Shown here piece by piece: positions 1-8,704 of a DNA stretch of 33,545 bases. Each line of letters opens with the position of its first letter. Position 1 is the stretch's first letter. This DNA comes from CAYFQH01 sp964345215 (GTDB lineage Bacteria > Bacillota > Clostridia > Christensenellales > Aristaeellaceae). Under the pieces are notes generated by a model that saw only the letters and a program-made list of their open reading frames with translations, searched no databases and was not told where the DNA came from. Position numbers and translations under genes: made by a program. The stretch spans positions 1-33,545 of the forward strand of contig CAYFQH010000021.1 of the NCBI GenBank assembly GCA_964345215.1, in the 5' to 3' direction.

Positions 1-29
1 ATTGGCAAATATATCGGCCCATTTTTCGA

Positions 30-1148
30 TTATTTCGTAAAAGCCTCCGGATTTAATTTTTGAAGTTCTTGGGGAATAAACAATCCATCTTCCCGAATCA
101 ATTCGCCGTCAAAATACATTTTTCCCCCACCATAATCCTTGCGCTGAATACATACCAAATCCCAGTGGATGGCGCTTTTATTGCCGTTGGGTGCCTCATC
201 GTAGCAATTTCCGGGGGTAAAATGGAAGGAACCGGCAATCTTTTCGTCAAAAAGAGTATCTTTCATAGGGGTTAAAATAAAAGGATTGACCCCAATGGCA
301 AATTCGCCGATGTACCGGGCCCCTTCATCTGTATTCAAAATATGATCAAGAGCTTCTTGGTTATTTGCATTGGCGTTGACGATCTTTCCTTCTTCAAAGG
401 TAAAAGAAACATTTTCAAAGGTGGTACCTTGGTACAAGCTTGGGGTATTATAGGTTAAGGTACCTTTAACTGAGTTACGGATAGGTGCTGTAAACACTTC
501 TCCATCGGGAATATTCACCTTTCCATCACACTTAATCGCCCGCTGGCCTTTAATGGAAAAAATTAAATCTGTACCGGGCCCTGTAATTCGCACCTGGTCT
601 GTCTTCTCCATTTTTTCAGCCAGAGCATCCATGGCCTTGCTCATTTGCATATAATCTAAATTGCATACATTAAAATAAAAGTCCTCAAAGGCCGGAGTGC
701 TCATCGATGCCTGCTGGGCCATAGAAGGGGTGGGATAGCGCAACACCACCCACTTTGTATGGGGCACCCGTATGTTGGAATGTACTACCTGGCCATAATG
801 CTGGCTGTATAAGGAGAGTTTTTCCTTTGATACGTCTGCTTGCTCACTGCTGTTATCCCCAGCCCGAATACCAATATATGCCTGGCAACCTCTCATTTTC
901 AGGCTATCCACTTCTGCCATAAAATCGAGCTGTTCTTTTTCATAGTTCCTGCCCAAAGCCCTTTCAATCAGCGGGTCTTTCAGCTGCACCAGGGGCTGCC
1001 CCCCTACAGCATAAACTTGATTTACAATTTCTGCCACAAACTCACTTTGAAGGCCCGTACACTCAATGAGTACTCGTTCACCCGGTTTAACGCCGCAGGA
1101 ATAGGTAACCAGGTTTTTTGCCAGTTCAACCATTCTAGGGTCTTTCAT
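30..1148 (-). CDS. M29 family metallo-aminopeptidase
   Basis: A 372-residue protein matching the thermophilic (M29, AmpS/PepS type) aminopeptidases, cytoplasmic enzymes that remove N-terminal residues from peptides using two divalent metals. The N-terminal domain opens with the LAKNLVTYSCGVKPGE and IECTG patterns typical of the family. The C-terminal half carries the likely metal-binding segments: EFAIGVNP near residue 284, a following His-rich HFTPGNCYDEA stretch, and SAIHWDLV near residue 330, ending in an FDGELI segment. Length is close to the family norm of about 370-410 residues. The ATG is preceded by AGGAGG, about 10 bases upstream. The gene is probably transcribed alone: a hairpin at 1339-1369 separates it from the upstream gene. 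Family assignment is firm; substrate preference cannot be read from sequence. Confidence 0.93.
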   Translation of the reverse strand: MKDPRMVELAKNLVTYSCGVKPGERVLIECTGLQSEFVAEIVNQVYAVGGQPLVQLKDPLIERALGRNYEKEQLDFMAEVDSLKMRGCQAYIGIRAGDNSSEQADVSKEKLSLYSQHYGQVVHSNIRVPHTKWVVLRYPTPSMAQQASMSTPAFEDFYFNVCNLDYMQMSKAMDALAEKMEKTDQVRITGPGTDLIFSIKGQRAIKCDGKVNIPDGEVFTAPIRNSVKGTLTYNTPSLYQGTTFENVSFTFEEGKIVNANANNQEALDHILNTDEGARYIGEFAIGVNPFILTPMKDTLFDEKIAGSFHFTPGNCYDEAPNGNKSAIHWDLVCIQRKDYGGGKMYFDGELIREDGLFIPQELQKLNPEAFTK

Positions 1149-1338
1149 TTATCTTATCCTCCTGATTGTATTGTTTTTAATATAAGTTACTCTTTAGCTT
1201 GGAGTATCAGGCTTTTTTGTCCTGCAATACCCCTTTAGCCATATCATCACTATTAAGCATAGCACAAAGGAATACAGATGGCTATAAATAATAAAATGTA
1301 CTCAAAACTTTAATGAAGCCAAAGTATTTTGATACAAA

Positions 1339-1369
1339 AAAAGAAGAAAATAAACGCTTTTCTTCTTTT
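1339..1369 (-). terminator. Candidate terminator after the TPR-like gene
   Basis: A perfect 12-bp inverted repeat, AAAAGAAGAAAA / TTTTCTTCTTTT, separated by 7 bases. Read on the minus strand it is followed by more T residues, as in an intrinsic terminator, and lies about 55 bases past the stop of the gene ending at 1425. The stem is AT-rich and therefore weak, which lowers confidence. The rest of the 1149-1424 gap shows no gene and no clear promoter. Confidence 0.5.
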
Positions 1370-1424
1370 AATGCTTTTGCAGCCAGTAAAATCAGCTTTT
1401 CTTCTGGGGCCACTTTGTAATATT

Positions 1425-4247
1425 TTACTGCTCTTTTTGCCGTGTTAATTTATACACCACGTCCTGATCGTTTTCAATCAGCCGCAGGGTCAGGCTATCG
1501 CCTACCAGGCGAGTTACCTTGTGAGTCAGGGACATTTTATCCGGCGTTTTCCCCGTGTGCATACTGTATTGCTGCACTCGGTAGTAGCCTTCAATCCCAT
1601 CAATTACACAGGTTCCATCGTCATTAAAGGTCATGGTAATGCCCGACTCGCTTAGCCATTTGCCAATAATAACATAGGCATTTCGCTCCAGCTTAACCGT
1701 TGAAACGTCTTTATAATCGGGAATGTTTTTATAATAGGGTAAGGCCTCATAGGGTTTGCCATCGTTGTATAGCTGGTTTGCCAGGGTATAGTTGGCATCA
1801 TTATATATTTGCAAAATTTCCCGGTAACTTCTTGGTACCGCGTCCAAATCCAGCACATCAAGAACTTCAATCGCTCCCTGATAATTTTTTTCTTGCATAA
1901 GGCCCTGGGCCTTTTCCAGCCGATCGGCATAATAGTCATCATAAGCTTTTTTGCTCTGTTCTTGCGCATCCTCGTAGTCGCCGGCCTTTAAAAACAACTC
2001 TCCCGCCTCAACCAAGTTTCCTTCACGCTTAGCACCAATTGCCAGGCTATAGTAGCATTTTTGATAAAGTTCCTTTGCATCCTGGTAATTTCCCAAGGCT
2101 TGAAAAACATCCGCCGCACTTTGATAATAATTGCCATCAATCAAGGACTTCCCATAAGCATATTGCGTTTCCTTCAGCACGGTTGGGGCATTTTGATAAT
2201 TTTTCAGTTCTTCAAGTAATTTAATCGCTTCTTCATAATCCTTTTCGGCAATTTTATCCTGAGCCAGGGCATACTGAATTTCTAAAATTTTTCCTGCTAC
2301 CAAGCTTTCATCATCCAAACTTTGGTACTCTTTTAAGGCTGCATCGTAGTTTTTTTCATCAAAGGCCTTGTCTCCCAAAGCAATTTTAGCCTGGGTGATT
2401 TTGGCTTCACTATCCTCATAAGGTACAATTTCCATAAACTCGCCAATGGCCTGGGTATAATTTTCCTGATCAAAAAGGGCCAAAGCTTGCTTATACCGTA
2501 TCTCGTTGGTCAGCTGCTCCTTTTCTGCTTCATGGCCTGTAAGTTTTTCAAGCTGTATCAATACTTCACTGTCGTTATTCTCTTCTTTTAGCTGAAGAAT
2601 ATAGGCATAGAGGGAGTCATCAGCTCTTTCCTGGGCATCTTCGTAGGGGCCAAGGTCTAAAAGCTGTTCGTAAGCTTGTTTGAAATTGTCTTCTTCATAG
2701 CTTCGCAGGGCAATTTGATAATGAGCCTGGGTTATCTTTTCCTGGGCATCTTCATAGGTAAGAATGGTATCGAATAAGGCAATGGCTTCTTCATACTTTC
2801 CATCTTCCATTAAGTTAACAGCCGGTTGGTAAATACACCGATAAACCCCAAGCTTTGCATCGCTATAATCACCGCAAAGGGCGTAGTAGTGCCCTGCTTC
2901 CGTATAATTTTCCGCCTCTTCAAGCTCTTGTGCCTTTTGGTAATAAGCCTTAACCAGGGTGTTTTTTGCCTTTGGATCATCCTCTAAGGATTCAAGCTTT
3001 TCAATGGCTAAATCTGTTCGCCCCTCGTCTACCAATAAAAGGGCGTACTTGTACAGGCTGTCATCGGCGTATTTAGCTGCCTGAGGATAATCCCCCAAGG
3101 TATCAAATAGTTCATAAGCCTGCTCATACTCAGTTTGGTCAAAGAGCACCTTTCCTTGTTCAAATTTAGCCTGGTTTCGTTTATAGTTTGCATCGCCATA
3201 GCTTCCGATGCTTTCAAACTGCTGGGCCGCCAGAGTATACTCTTTTTGGTCAAAGAGTTTTTCTCCTTTGGCGTATTTCGCATCGAAGCTTTTAATCGCT
3301 GCATCTTCATACTCGCCAAGACCGTCAAAAATCCGAATGGCCTCGTCCAAAGCAGGCATGGTATTTACAGAAAGGTTATATAGCCCCTGTTGGTACTTTG
3401 ATTCCAGAACCATATCCTTGGCGTTCATAAAATCGCCCAGAGCAACAAAACGCTCAATAGCCTGATCGAACTGCCCTTCATTCAAGTTTCCCTCAGCCTG
3501 TTTATAGCGGAAGAAAGGAATGCCATAAAAATAAATGCTGCCGCCCAAAACAATGGCAAAACCCGTTGACAAGGCAATAGTAAAGGCCTTCTTCCGTTTC
3601 TTTTGTTTTTCAATCCTTCGCTGTTCTCGCTGCAACTGGCGGCTGGAAGCCTCCTCCCTGGCAGCTTTGGCAATTTCTTCCAGCTCACTTTCTCTTTTTT
3701 CCATTTGTATTTGAATTGCCTGCTGGTTAAACTGAGCAAACATCATGGTTTTATCCCGCAGGCACCGTCTGCATATTTGCTCGTGAGCAGCATTAGCCCT
3801 GCCACATACACACAGCCATACAGGCCCCTGGTCGTCAGGAAAGCCCACAGCATCAGCCCCAGCTACAAAGCGCAGCATCTCCAGCTGCCTGCCGTTTGGC
3901 AGCATATTGGGGGTATATTCCGTTAGTTGGTGATTGTTCCTTCGCCAGATGGTGCCGTCGTCAAACCACACCTTCTCTACAACCAACTCCATTTCAAAAT
4001 CTGAAATGGCCGGGTCTACACCAATGATGACTTCAAAGGATTGCTGAGGCTCTCCGCTTAAATCCTGCACCCGCTCCACCAGCCGGCTTACCTGCTCGTT
4101 TTCATCGTTATAAGAGATTAAAGTTACCTGTATGCTAACAACCTTTTTACTTGAAAGATTGTACATTAAAAAAACGCAAGCGGGGTAGTCCTTGGTAGGC
4201 AATTGATACTGCCATAGTTCAATAGGGCAGGTTAGATCAATTTTCAA
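1425..4247 (-). CDS. Membrane-anchored zinc-ribbon protein with about 16 TPR-like repeats
   Basis: A 940-residue protein of unrecognised function. In order: an N-terminal beta-rich region (about 1-125); a zinc-ribbon-like CxC...CxxC with Cys146, Cys148, Cys159 and Cys162; a charged coiled-coil-like helix (about 170-220) ending in KKQKKRKK; one membrane segment (about 221-243); some 16 repeats of about 35-40 residues (250-850) with a recurring [NE]Y-x-x-A-x-x-x-[FLY]-x-x-L-G-x-Y-x-D-A core; and a C-terminal domain (about 860-940) starting with IIGKW and FNDDGTC, resembling lipocalin-like folds. The basic run before the membrane segment suggests a cytoplasmic N-terminus and external repeats. 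The start is TTG, with GGAGAGG six bases upstream. It begins 24 bases after the secreted protein gene, so the two are probably cotranscribed. Repeat architecture is seen directly; an envelope scaffold role is inference. Confidence 0.85.
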   Translation of the reverse strand: MKIDLTCPIELWQYQLPTKDYPACVFLMYNLSSKKVVSIQVTLISYNDENEQVSRLVERVQDLSGEPQQSFEVIIGVDPAISDFEMELVVEKVWFDDGTIWRRNNHQLTEYTPNMLPNGRQLEMLRFVAGADAVGFPDDQGPVWLCVCGRANAAHEQICRRCLRDKTMMFAQFNQQAIQIQMEKRESELEEIAKAAREEASSRQLQREQRRIEKQKKRKKAFTIALSTGFAIVLGGSIYFYGIPFFRYKQAEGNLNEGQFDQAIERFVALGDFMNAKDMVLESKYQQGLYNLSVNTMPALDEAIRIFDGLGEYEDAAIKSFDAKYAKGEKLFDQKEYTLAAQQFESIGSYGDANYKRNQAKFEQGKVLFDQTEYEQAYELFDTLGDYPQAAKYADDSLYKYALLLVDEGRTDLAIEKLESLEDDPKAKNTLVKAYYQKAQELEEAENYTEAGHYYALCGDYSDAKLGVYRCIYQPAVNLMEDGKYEEAIALFDTILTYEDAQEKITQAHYQIALRSYEEDNFKQAYEQLLDLGPYEDAQERADDSLYAYILQLKEENNDSEVLIQLEKLTGHEAEKEQLTNEIRYKQALALFDQENYTQAIGEFMEIVPYEDSEAKITQAKIALGDKAFDEKNYDAALKEYQSLDDESLVAGKILEIQYALAQDKIAEKDYEEAIKLLEELKNYQNAPTVLKETQYAYGKSLIDGNYYQSAADVFQALGNYQDAKELYQKCYYSLAIGAKREGNLVEAGELFLKAGDYEDAQEQSKKAYDDYYADRLEKAQGLMQEKNYQGAIEVLDVLDLDAVPRSYREILQIYNDANYTLANQLYNDGKPYEALPYYKNIPDYKDVSTVKLERNAYVIIGKWLSESGITMTFNDDGTCVIDGIEGYYRVQQYSMHTGKTPDKMSLTHKVTRLVGDSLTLRLIENDQDVVYKLTRQKEQ

Positions 4248-4271
4248 TTTTTACCTCTCCTATTCCTTTGG

Positions 4272-5474
4272 TTAAATACTGGACAGTAAAATTTCAGTTA
4301 AGGCATCTTGAAAGAAAATCAAATAGAACATCACTTGCTGATGGTTTTCCCCTTCGGTAATGGTTGTTACATAGCGGATGACCGCATCTCCGTCGGTTCC
4401 ATATTCCGCCTGGCCATACTCGCCGCTGTCTTCTTTACCGTAGAGGTGATCCACCTGGCCATCATACTCGCCCTCACCAAATTTAAAGCGCTTGATGACG
4501 CTGGAGAGGCTGTCGCCAATTTTAACCCCTCGCGGCCCTTCTTGGGCACCGTCGATGTTAATGGTGTCTACCCCTACAAAGTTTTTGTTCATGTCATAAG
4601 AGAAGACAATTTCCATCCCTTCCCATTGAAGGGTGCGCATCCATTCCTGGCCGTCTTCCATATAATCATCAAAGGTGGGCTGCCCAAAAACTTTAATAGC
4701 TGTTTCCGGTTCCATACCAATATAATCCACACCGCCAAACATCATGTCTTCCCGGTTAAAAGGCTGTAAATCCGTTCCAATGGTGCTGGTTGGGTAGGCA
4801 AAGTAGGATTGATCCACTTCTACTTCACCTACCATTTTTATGTTGCTTTCAACCTCTTGCAAGGTTGCTTCGTTATTTAATCCAAACGCTGTAACACTAG
4901 ATATAAAGCCATCGGAAATTTCAAAGTAGAAGCCGCTATAGCTATAGTTTCCCTGATCATTTTTTTCATTTGCTGTATACTCTACACCATATATCTCCTG
5001 GCCACTGCGCAAAACCCAACCCCACATAAACTCTTGGGGCATGTTTTCGTTAGAGTATAGAATGGCAAAGTTTTTATTGCCATGCAGTTGCTCGTTTTCA
5101 TTAGCAAAGGCTGCCAGTAAATCATTAATCGAAGCAGCAATGGTCATTCCCCTAGGCAGTTTTGTTTCTTCATTTGTTACCTGAATAGAAATCAACTGGC
5201 TTTCATTGGTTAAAGTAGGGGTATTGTAATATAAAGTTGCCATAGGATAACGATATGGGTAGCTTTCCGCCTCTTGGGGTGCCTCGTCTTGGGGGTTATT
5301 CAGCAGGGTTTCGTTTTGAACTGCGGCTTTTATTTCCTCCACCCAAGCCAGCACCTCCTCCTTGGTTACCCCGCCTACATCCGTATTGGATGGCTCTTGC
5401 TGGGCAACGGCTCCCCCTAGAAAACCAAGACTTAATATCACCGTTAAAGCCAATGCAGCTATTTTTTTAATCAT
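4272..5474 (-). CDS. Secreted protein with three divergent alpha/beta modules
   Basis: A 400-residue protein with no family I can name firmly. Residues 1-24 form a signal peptide: a basic MIKK start, a hydrophobic core and an AVA cleavage site before QQ; there is no lipobox cysteine. The mature part appears to hold three divergent copies of one module, opening at PRGMTIAASINDLL (about 107), IGMEPETAIKVFGQP (about 252) and PRGVKIGDSLSSVIKRF (about 314). Each copy is a helix followed by beta strands containing aromatic residues. The G-x-x-x-x-x-V-x-x-x-F-G pattern recalls BamE-like and DUF4309-like secreted domains, but that is only a resemblance. The start at 5474 was chosen because it puts the signal peptide at the N-terminus and has AGGAG about 10 bases upstream; an upstream ATG at 5522 would add 16 residues. 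It lies between the PBP and the TPR-like gene. Confidence 0.8.
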   Translation of the reverse strand: MIKKIAALALTVILSLGFLGGAVAQQEPSNTDVGGVTKEEVLAWVEEIKAAVQNETLLNNPQDEAPQEAESYPYRYPMATLYYNTPTLTNESQLISIQVTNEETKLPRGMTIAASINDLLAAFANENEQLHGNKNFAILYSNENMPQEFMWGWVLRSGQEIYGVEYTANEKNDQGNYSYSGFYFEISDGFISSVTAFGLNNEATLQEVESNIKMVGEVEVDQSYFAYPTSTIGTDLQPFNREDMMFGGVDYIGMEPETAIKVFGQPTFDDYMEDGQEWMRTLQWEGMEIVFSYDMNKNFVGVDTINIDGAQEGPRGVKIGDSLSSVIKRFKFGEGEYDGQVDHLYGKEDSGEYGQAEYGTDGDAVIRYVTTITEGENHQQVMFYLIFFQDALTEILLSSI

Positions 5475-5571
5475 TCTGTTCCATCTCCTATTCTTAAATA
5501 CCTTTTCGGGTTTGCCCATCAAGTTTTATCCATCCTTTTACGTTGGGTATTTTTTAGCAGATCTGCTGCCT

Positions 5572-8496
5572 TTACTGGGCTTGGGCCATGTAATTAGTCA
5601 GGTTACCCATTGCCTCGGTAACAGCCACGGCACTGGGTGATTCTTGATTAATTACGTTTTGTAAGTTAATAATCGCTCCTTGCAGGTTATTATACACGTC
5701 ACTGCCTAGTTCCAGTCCGGCCAAAATTCCCTGGGCCCGCTCAATCAGCAGCATGGCGTCAGGAATAAAGTTTTGCTGTACATATCCGTCATCTCCGCCG
5801 CCCTGGTGGGTGTAGGGGCCATGAATATCACAGAAAACCAGCTCGCTGGTATTTCGTACCGTGGCAAATTCGCCCAGGTATTTACGAAGAACATCGCCGT
5901 GTTGATCAATAGAGTTGTACAAAGGATGCCCCTGAGGAATAAATACAACCCCTCGATTTCCCTGGGAGATGGCGGGGCAGTATTCTGTAGCCTGTTTGCC
6001 CGATTCGGTGCACACGGTTAAAAAGCGGTGCATTTGGCACTTTACTGTAGGTACACTATCTGCAGGCCAATAGTCAGTTTGAGGTGAGTAACCCATTTGA
6101 TCGTGATAACAGGCCTCGGTAACCAACTGGCCACTGACCCCGCAGGTCGTTTTTTTAACCAAGTTATATTCTTCCGGCTGGCCTGCCAAAATATCTTGAT
6201 TGGGCAGATTCTTCTCCGTATGGATTCTACTCATAAACTCTTTCCATAAGGGGGCTACCGAGTTGTTGCCCGTTGATTTAGAGGATAAGGGCTTGTAATT
6301 ATCATGTCCTATCCAAACATAGCTTGCATAATAGCCTGTAACACCTACAAAGGACACACCTTTTTGATCAGAGTTGGTCCCTGTTTTACCAGCAATGGTC
6401 TGGCCCGAAAATTTTGCCGTTCGCCCAGTACCGCTGGCAACAACATCCTTCATAATATCAATAGTCAGCCAGGCCGTTGAAGGTTTAAAGACCCGGCGGG
6501 TTTCCTGGTTGGCATGAGTATCGTAAACCACATTGCCTCCATTATCGGAAATGCCTAAAAAGGAAATGGGCTGCTGGTACTCTCCTCCATTGGCTAGCAC
6601 CCCAAAGGCTACGGTCATTTCCAGGGGCGAAATGCCGCTGGACCCTAAGGAAACACCAAAGGGAGTTTCATCAATATGGGAAGGATCAACTCCCAATAAT
6701 TTTAAATAGTTTACAGACCGATCTACCCCCACCATGGTCATCAACGCCTGGGCAGTAGCCGTGTTATGGCTTTTCGTCAAAGCCTGGCGCAGGGTTTGTG
6801 CCCCTACGTAGCCCCCTCCCCCGTAGTTTTGAGGATAACCCTTTTCGCTTTGCCAGCCGGGAATGGGAATAGGCATATTAAACACAATGCTGGCAGGAGA
6901 GGCGCCTATATCAATAGCCGGTGCGTACACGCCAATGGGTTTAATGGTAGAGCCAACGGGCATACGAATATCTGTAGCGCGGTTCAAAGTTTTGCGCTGG
7001 GTTGGCTTGGTTCGGCCCCCCACCATGGCCTTAATTTCCCCGGTACGGTAATCTAATATCACAGCCGCCACCTGGGGTTGAATAATTTCAGTATAGGTGC
7101 CGTCGGCATTTTTAGATCGGTACACGTCATCTCCCGGATCCCTGAGCCTTGGGTAGTTTTTCCAATTTTCTACCGTTTCTTCCAAAATATTTTGGGCCTG
7201 GGTATCAATGGCCAGCCTAACATGGTAACCTCCGGTCCGCAATTTGTTTTCCATTTTATAGCGGTTTTCACTGGTGTTTTCAAGGCCTTCTATTTTTAAA
7301 AAGGTATTCACCACATCTTGGACCGCGTACTCAACGTAATGGGCATATTCATACATGCCCGAGCCTTGGCTTGGGTCTTTTTCAAGCACAAGGGCTGTTT
7401 GAGGGTTTAAAGCATCCTGATACTGCTGCCAGGTAATAAACTGGTTTTCATACATGGCATGCAGCACGTAGTCGGTACGGTTGTTTGTAATGGCATGGTA
7501 ATCTACATTTTCAGCCGAACGCTGGTGCAAATTCCGTCTTGGGTTATAATAATATGGGTTTGTGGTAGCTCCTGCCATAATAGCACATTCCCGCAAAGTA
7601 AGCTCCCCCAGGTTTGATTTGCCAAAATAACCTTCGGCTGCCACTTGAACCCCGTAATAGTTTTCGCCCAAGTAAATGGTATTTAAATAATATTCCAGTA
7701 TTTGATCTTTTGAATACTGTTTTTCAAGCTGCATAGCTAAATAAGCCTCTTGAATTTTACGCTTATAGCTCACTTCACTGCTGAGTACGGTTTGTTTGAT
7801 TAGCTGCTGGGTAATGGTGGATCCCCCTTGTTGGCTGCCTGTAGACAGGTTGGCCAAAAAAGCCCCGCCAATACGCTTAATATCAACTCCGGTATGGGTA
7901 TAAAACCGGGCATCTTCCACGGCAACAAAGGCCTTTTGCAAATAGTCAGGCATCGAAGCGATGGAAACCATCCTTCTGTTTTCAATGCCTTTATATTCTG
8001 TAATCAAATTTCCTTGGGCATCGTAAATAAAAGAGGTTTGGTCCTGATCTCCAAGCATTCCCAAATCCAGGGTGGGGGCTGTTTCAACATAGGCTTTGGC
8101 AACCCCAAGTACGGCGCCAATTCCTGCCAGGCCTACTAAAACAACAAGCAACACAAAAACCCGTACCACATTAACCAAAACCGATATAACAAAGTTTGGT
8201 TTTTTTAACCGGGGCTTAAAAATGCTTTTTTTATAGTTTTGCGTTGTATCTTCAATCTCCTCATCCTCTTGTTGGTCATCCAAGCTTTGGTAGCCATAGT
8301 CATCCTGGTAATTTGGGTCACTATAGGTGGGCTGAGGATACTCTTCTATTTGCTGGTAATCATCCCTAATAAAATCCGGCGACATCTGTGGGTCTATCTG
8401 CTGATCATCATAGATAAAATCCTGATTTTGATCATTGTAATCATGGTTCTGATAGGCGTCATACTCCGGTTGATTATGAAGAGGCGGTTTTTTCAT
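5572..8496 (-). CDS. Class A penicillin-binding protein (PBP1A type)
   Basis: A 974-residue bifunctional peptidoglycan synthase that polymerises lipid II and cross-links stem peptides on the outer face of the membrane. Residues 1-100 are an acidic, Tyr/Gln/Asp-rich cytoplasmic tail, followed by a membrane segment at about 103-133. The glycosyltransferase domain shows EDARFYTH with catalytic Glu194, then GGSTITQQL (224-232) and KRKIQEAYLAMQLE. The transpeptidase domain has the three expected motifs: GSTIK with Ser516, SHN (576-578) and KTGT (704-707). A C-terminal extension of about 200 residues contains several Cys, as in other clostridial class A PBPs. The start at 8496 has AAGGAGG six to seven bases upstream; a longer reading frame to 8547 begins at or before the predicted transcript start. 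The two secreted or anchored proteins downstream may share its envelope role. Confidence 0.96.
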   Translation of the reverse strand: MKKPPLHNQPEYDAYQNHDYNDQNQDFIYDDQQIDPQMSPDFIRDDYQQIEEYPQPTYSDPNYQDDYGYQSLDDQQEDEEIEDTTQNYKKSIFKPRLKKPNFVISVLVNVVRVFVLLVVLVGLAGIGAVLGVAKAYVETAPTLDLGMLGDQDQTSFIYDAQGNLITEYKGIENRRMVSIASMPDYLQKAFVAVEDARFYTHTGVDIKRIGGAFLANLSTGSQQGGSTITQQLIKQTVLSSEVSYKRKIQEAYLAMQLEKQYSKDQILEYYLNTIYLGENYYGVQVAAEGYFGKSNLGELTLRECAIMAGATTNPYYYNPRRNLHQRSAENVDYHAITNNRTDYVLHAMYENQFITWQQYQDALNPQTALVLEKDPSQGSGMYEYAHYVEYAVQDVVNTFLKIEGLENTSENRYKMENKLRTGGYHVRLAIDTQAQNILEETVENWKNYPRLRDPGDDVYRSKNADGTYTEIIQPQVAAVILDYRTGEIKAMVGGRTKPTQRKTLNRATDIRMPVGSTIKPIGVYAPAIDIGASPASIVFNMPIPIPGWQSEKGYPQNYGGGGYVGAQTLRQALTKSHNTATAQALMTMVGVDRSVNYLKLLGVDPSHIDETPFGVSLGSSGISPLEMTVAFGVLANGGEYQQPISFLGISDNGGNVVYDTHANQETRRVFKPSTAWLTIDIMKDVVASGTGRTAKFSGQTIAGKTGTNSDQKGVSFVGVTGYYASYVWIGHDNYKPLSSKSTGNNSVAPLWKEFMSRIHTEKNLPNQDILAGQPEEYNLVKKTTCGVSGQLVTEACYHDQMGYSPQTDYWPADSVPTVKCQMHRFLTVCTESGKQATEYCPAISQGNRGVVFIPQGHPLYNSIDQHGDVLRKYLGEFATVRNTSELVFCDIHGPYTHQGGGDDGYVQQNFIPDAMLLIERAQGILAGLELGSDVYNNLQGAIINLQNVINQESPSAVAVTEAMGNLTNYMAQAQ

Positions 8497-8549
8497 AATA
8501 ACCTCCTTGAAAAACAGTTTTGCATGCGAATACAGTTTCGCTAACATAT

Positions 8550-8558
8550 ATTATACCA
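8550..8558 (-). promoter_or_regulatory. Extended -10 promoter of the PBP gene
   Basis: The minus strand reads TGGTATAAT, a complete extended -10 (TGnTATAAT). The -35 region is poor (about TTTTAA), as usual for extended -10 promoters. Transcription would begin near 8543, giving a leader of about 45 bases and supporting the start codon at 8496. Confidence 0.6.
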
Positions 8559-8603
8559 CAAAGATATTTTCTTTAAAACCTTGACTGTTTACATCCTTTT
8601 ATC

Positions 8604-8633
8604 TTTACAAAATGTTCAAAAATCATTTAAAAT
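8604..8633 (+). promoter_or_regulatory. Candidate promoter of the DUF308 gene
   Basis: TTTACA (8604-8609) and TAAAAT (8628-8633), each 5/6 to consensus, are separated by 18 bases. This would give a leader of about 65 bases before the ATG at 8705. The AT-rich surroundings make chance matches likely. Confidence 0.35.
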
Positions 8634-8704
8634 ACCATTAAAGGAATTAAACTGCTTTTTATCGAATAAAGTGAGTGTAATATTATTTAAAAGGAGGAAC
8701 TACC

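Noticed and set aside
1652..1969. Alternative-frame open frame of 105 residues inside the TPR-like gene
   Set aside because: It arises from the repetitive codon pattern of the TPR-like gene in another frame; no motif supports it.
5551..5562. Palindrome AGCAGATCTGCT just after the PBP gene, a possible terminator
   Set aside because: On the minus strand it is followed by A residues, not T, and the stem is only six base pairs.
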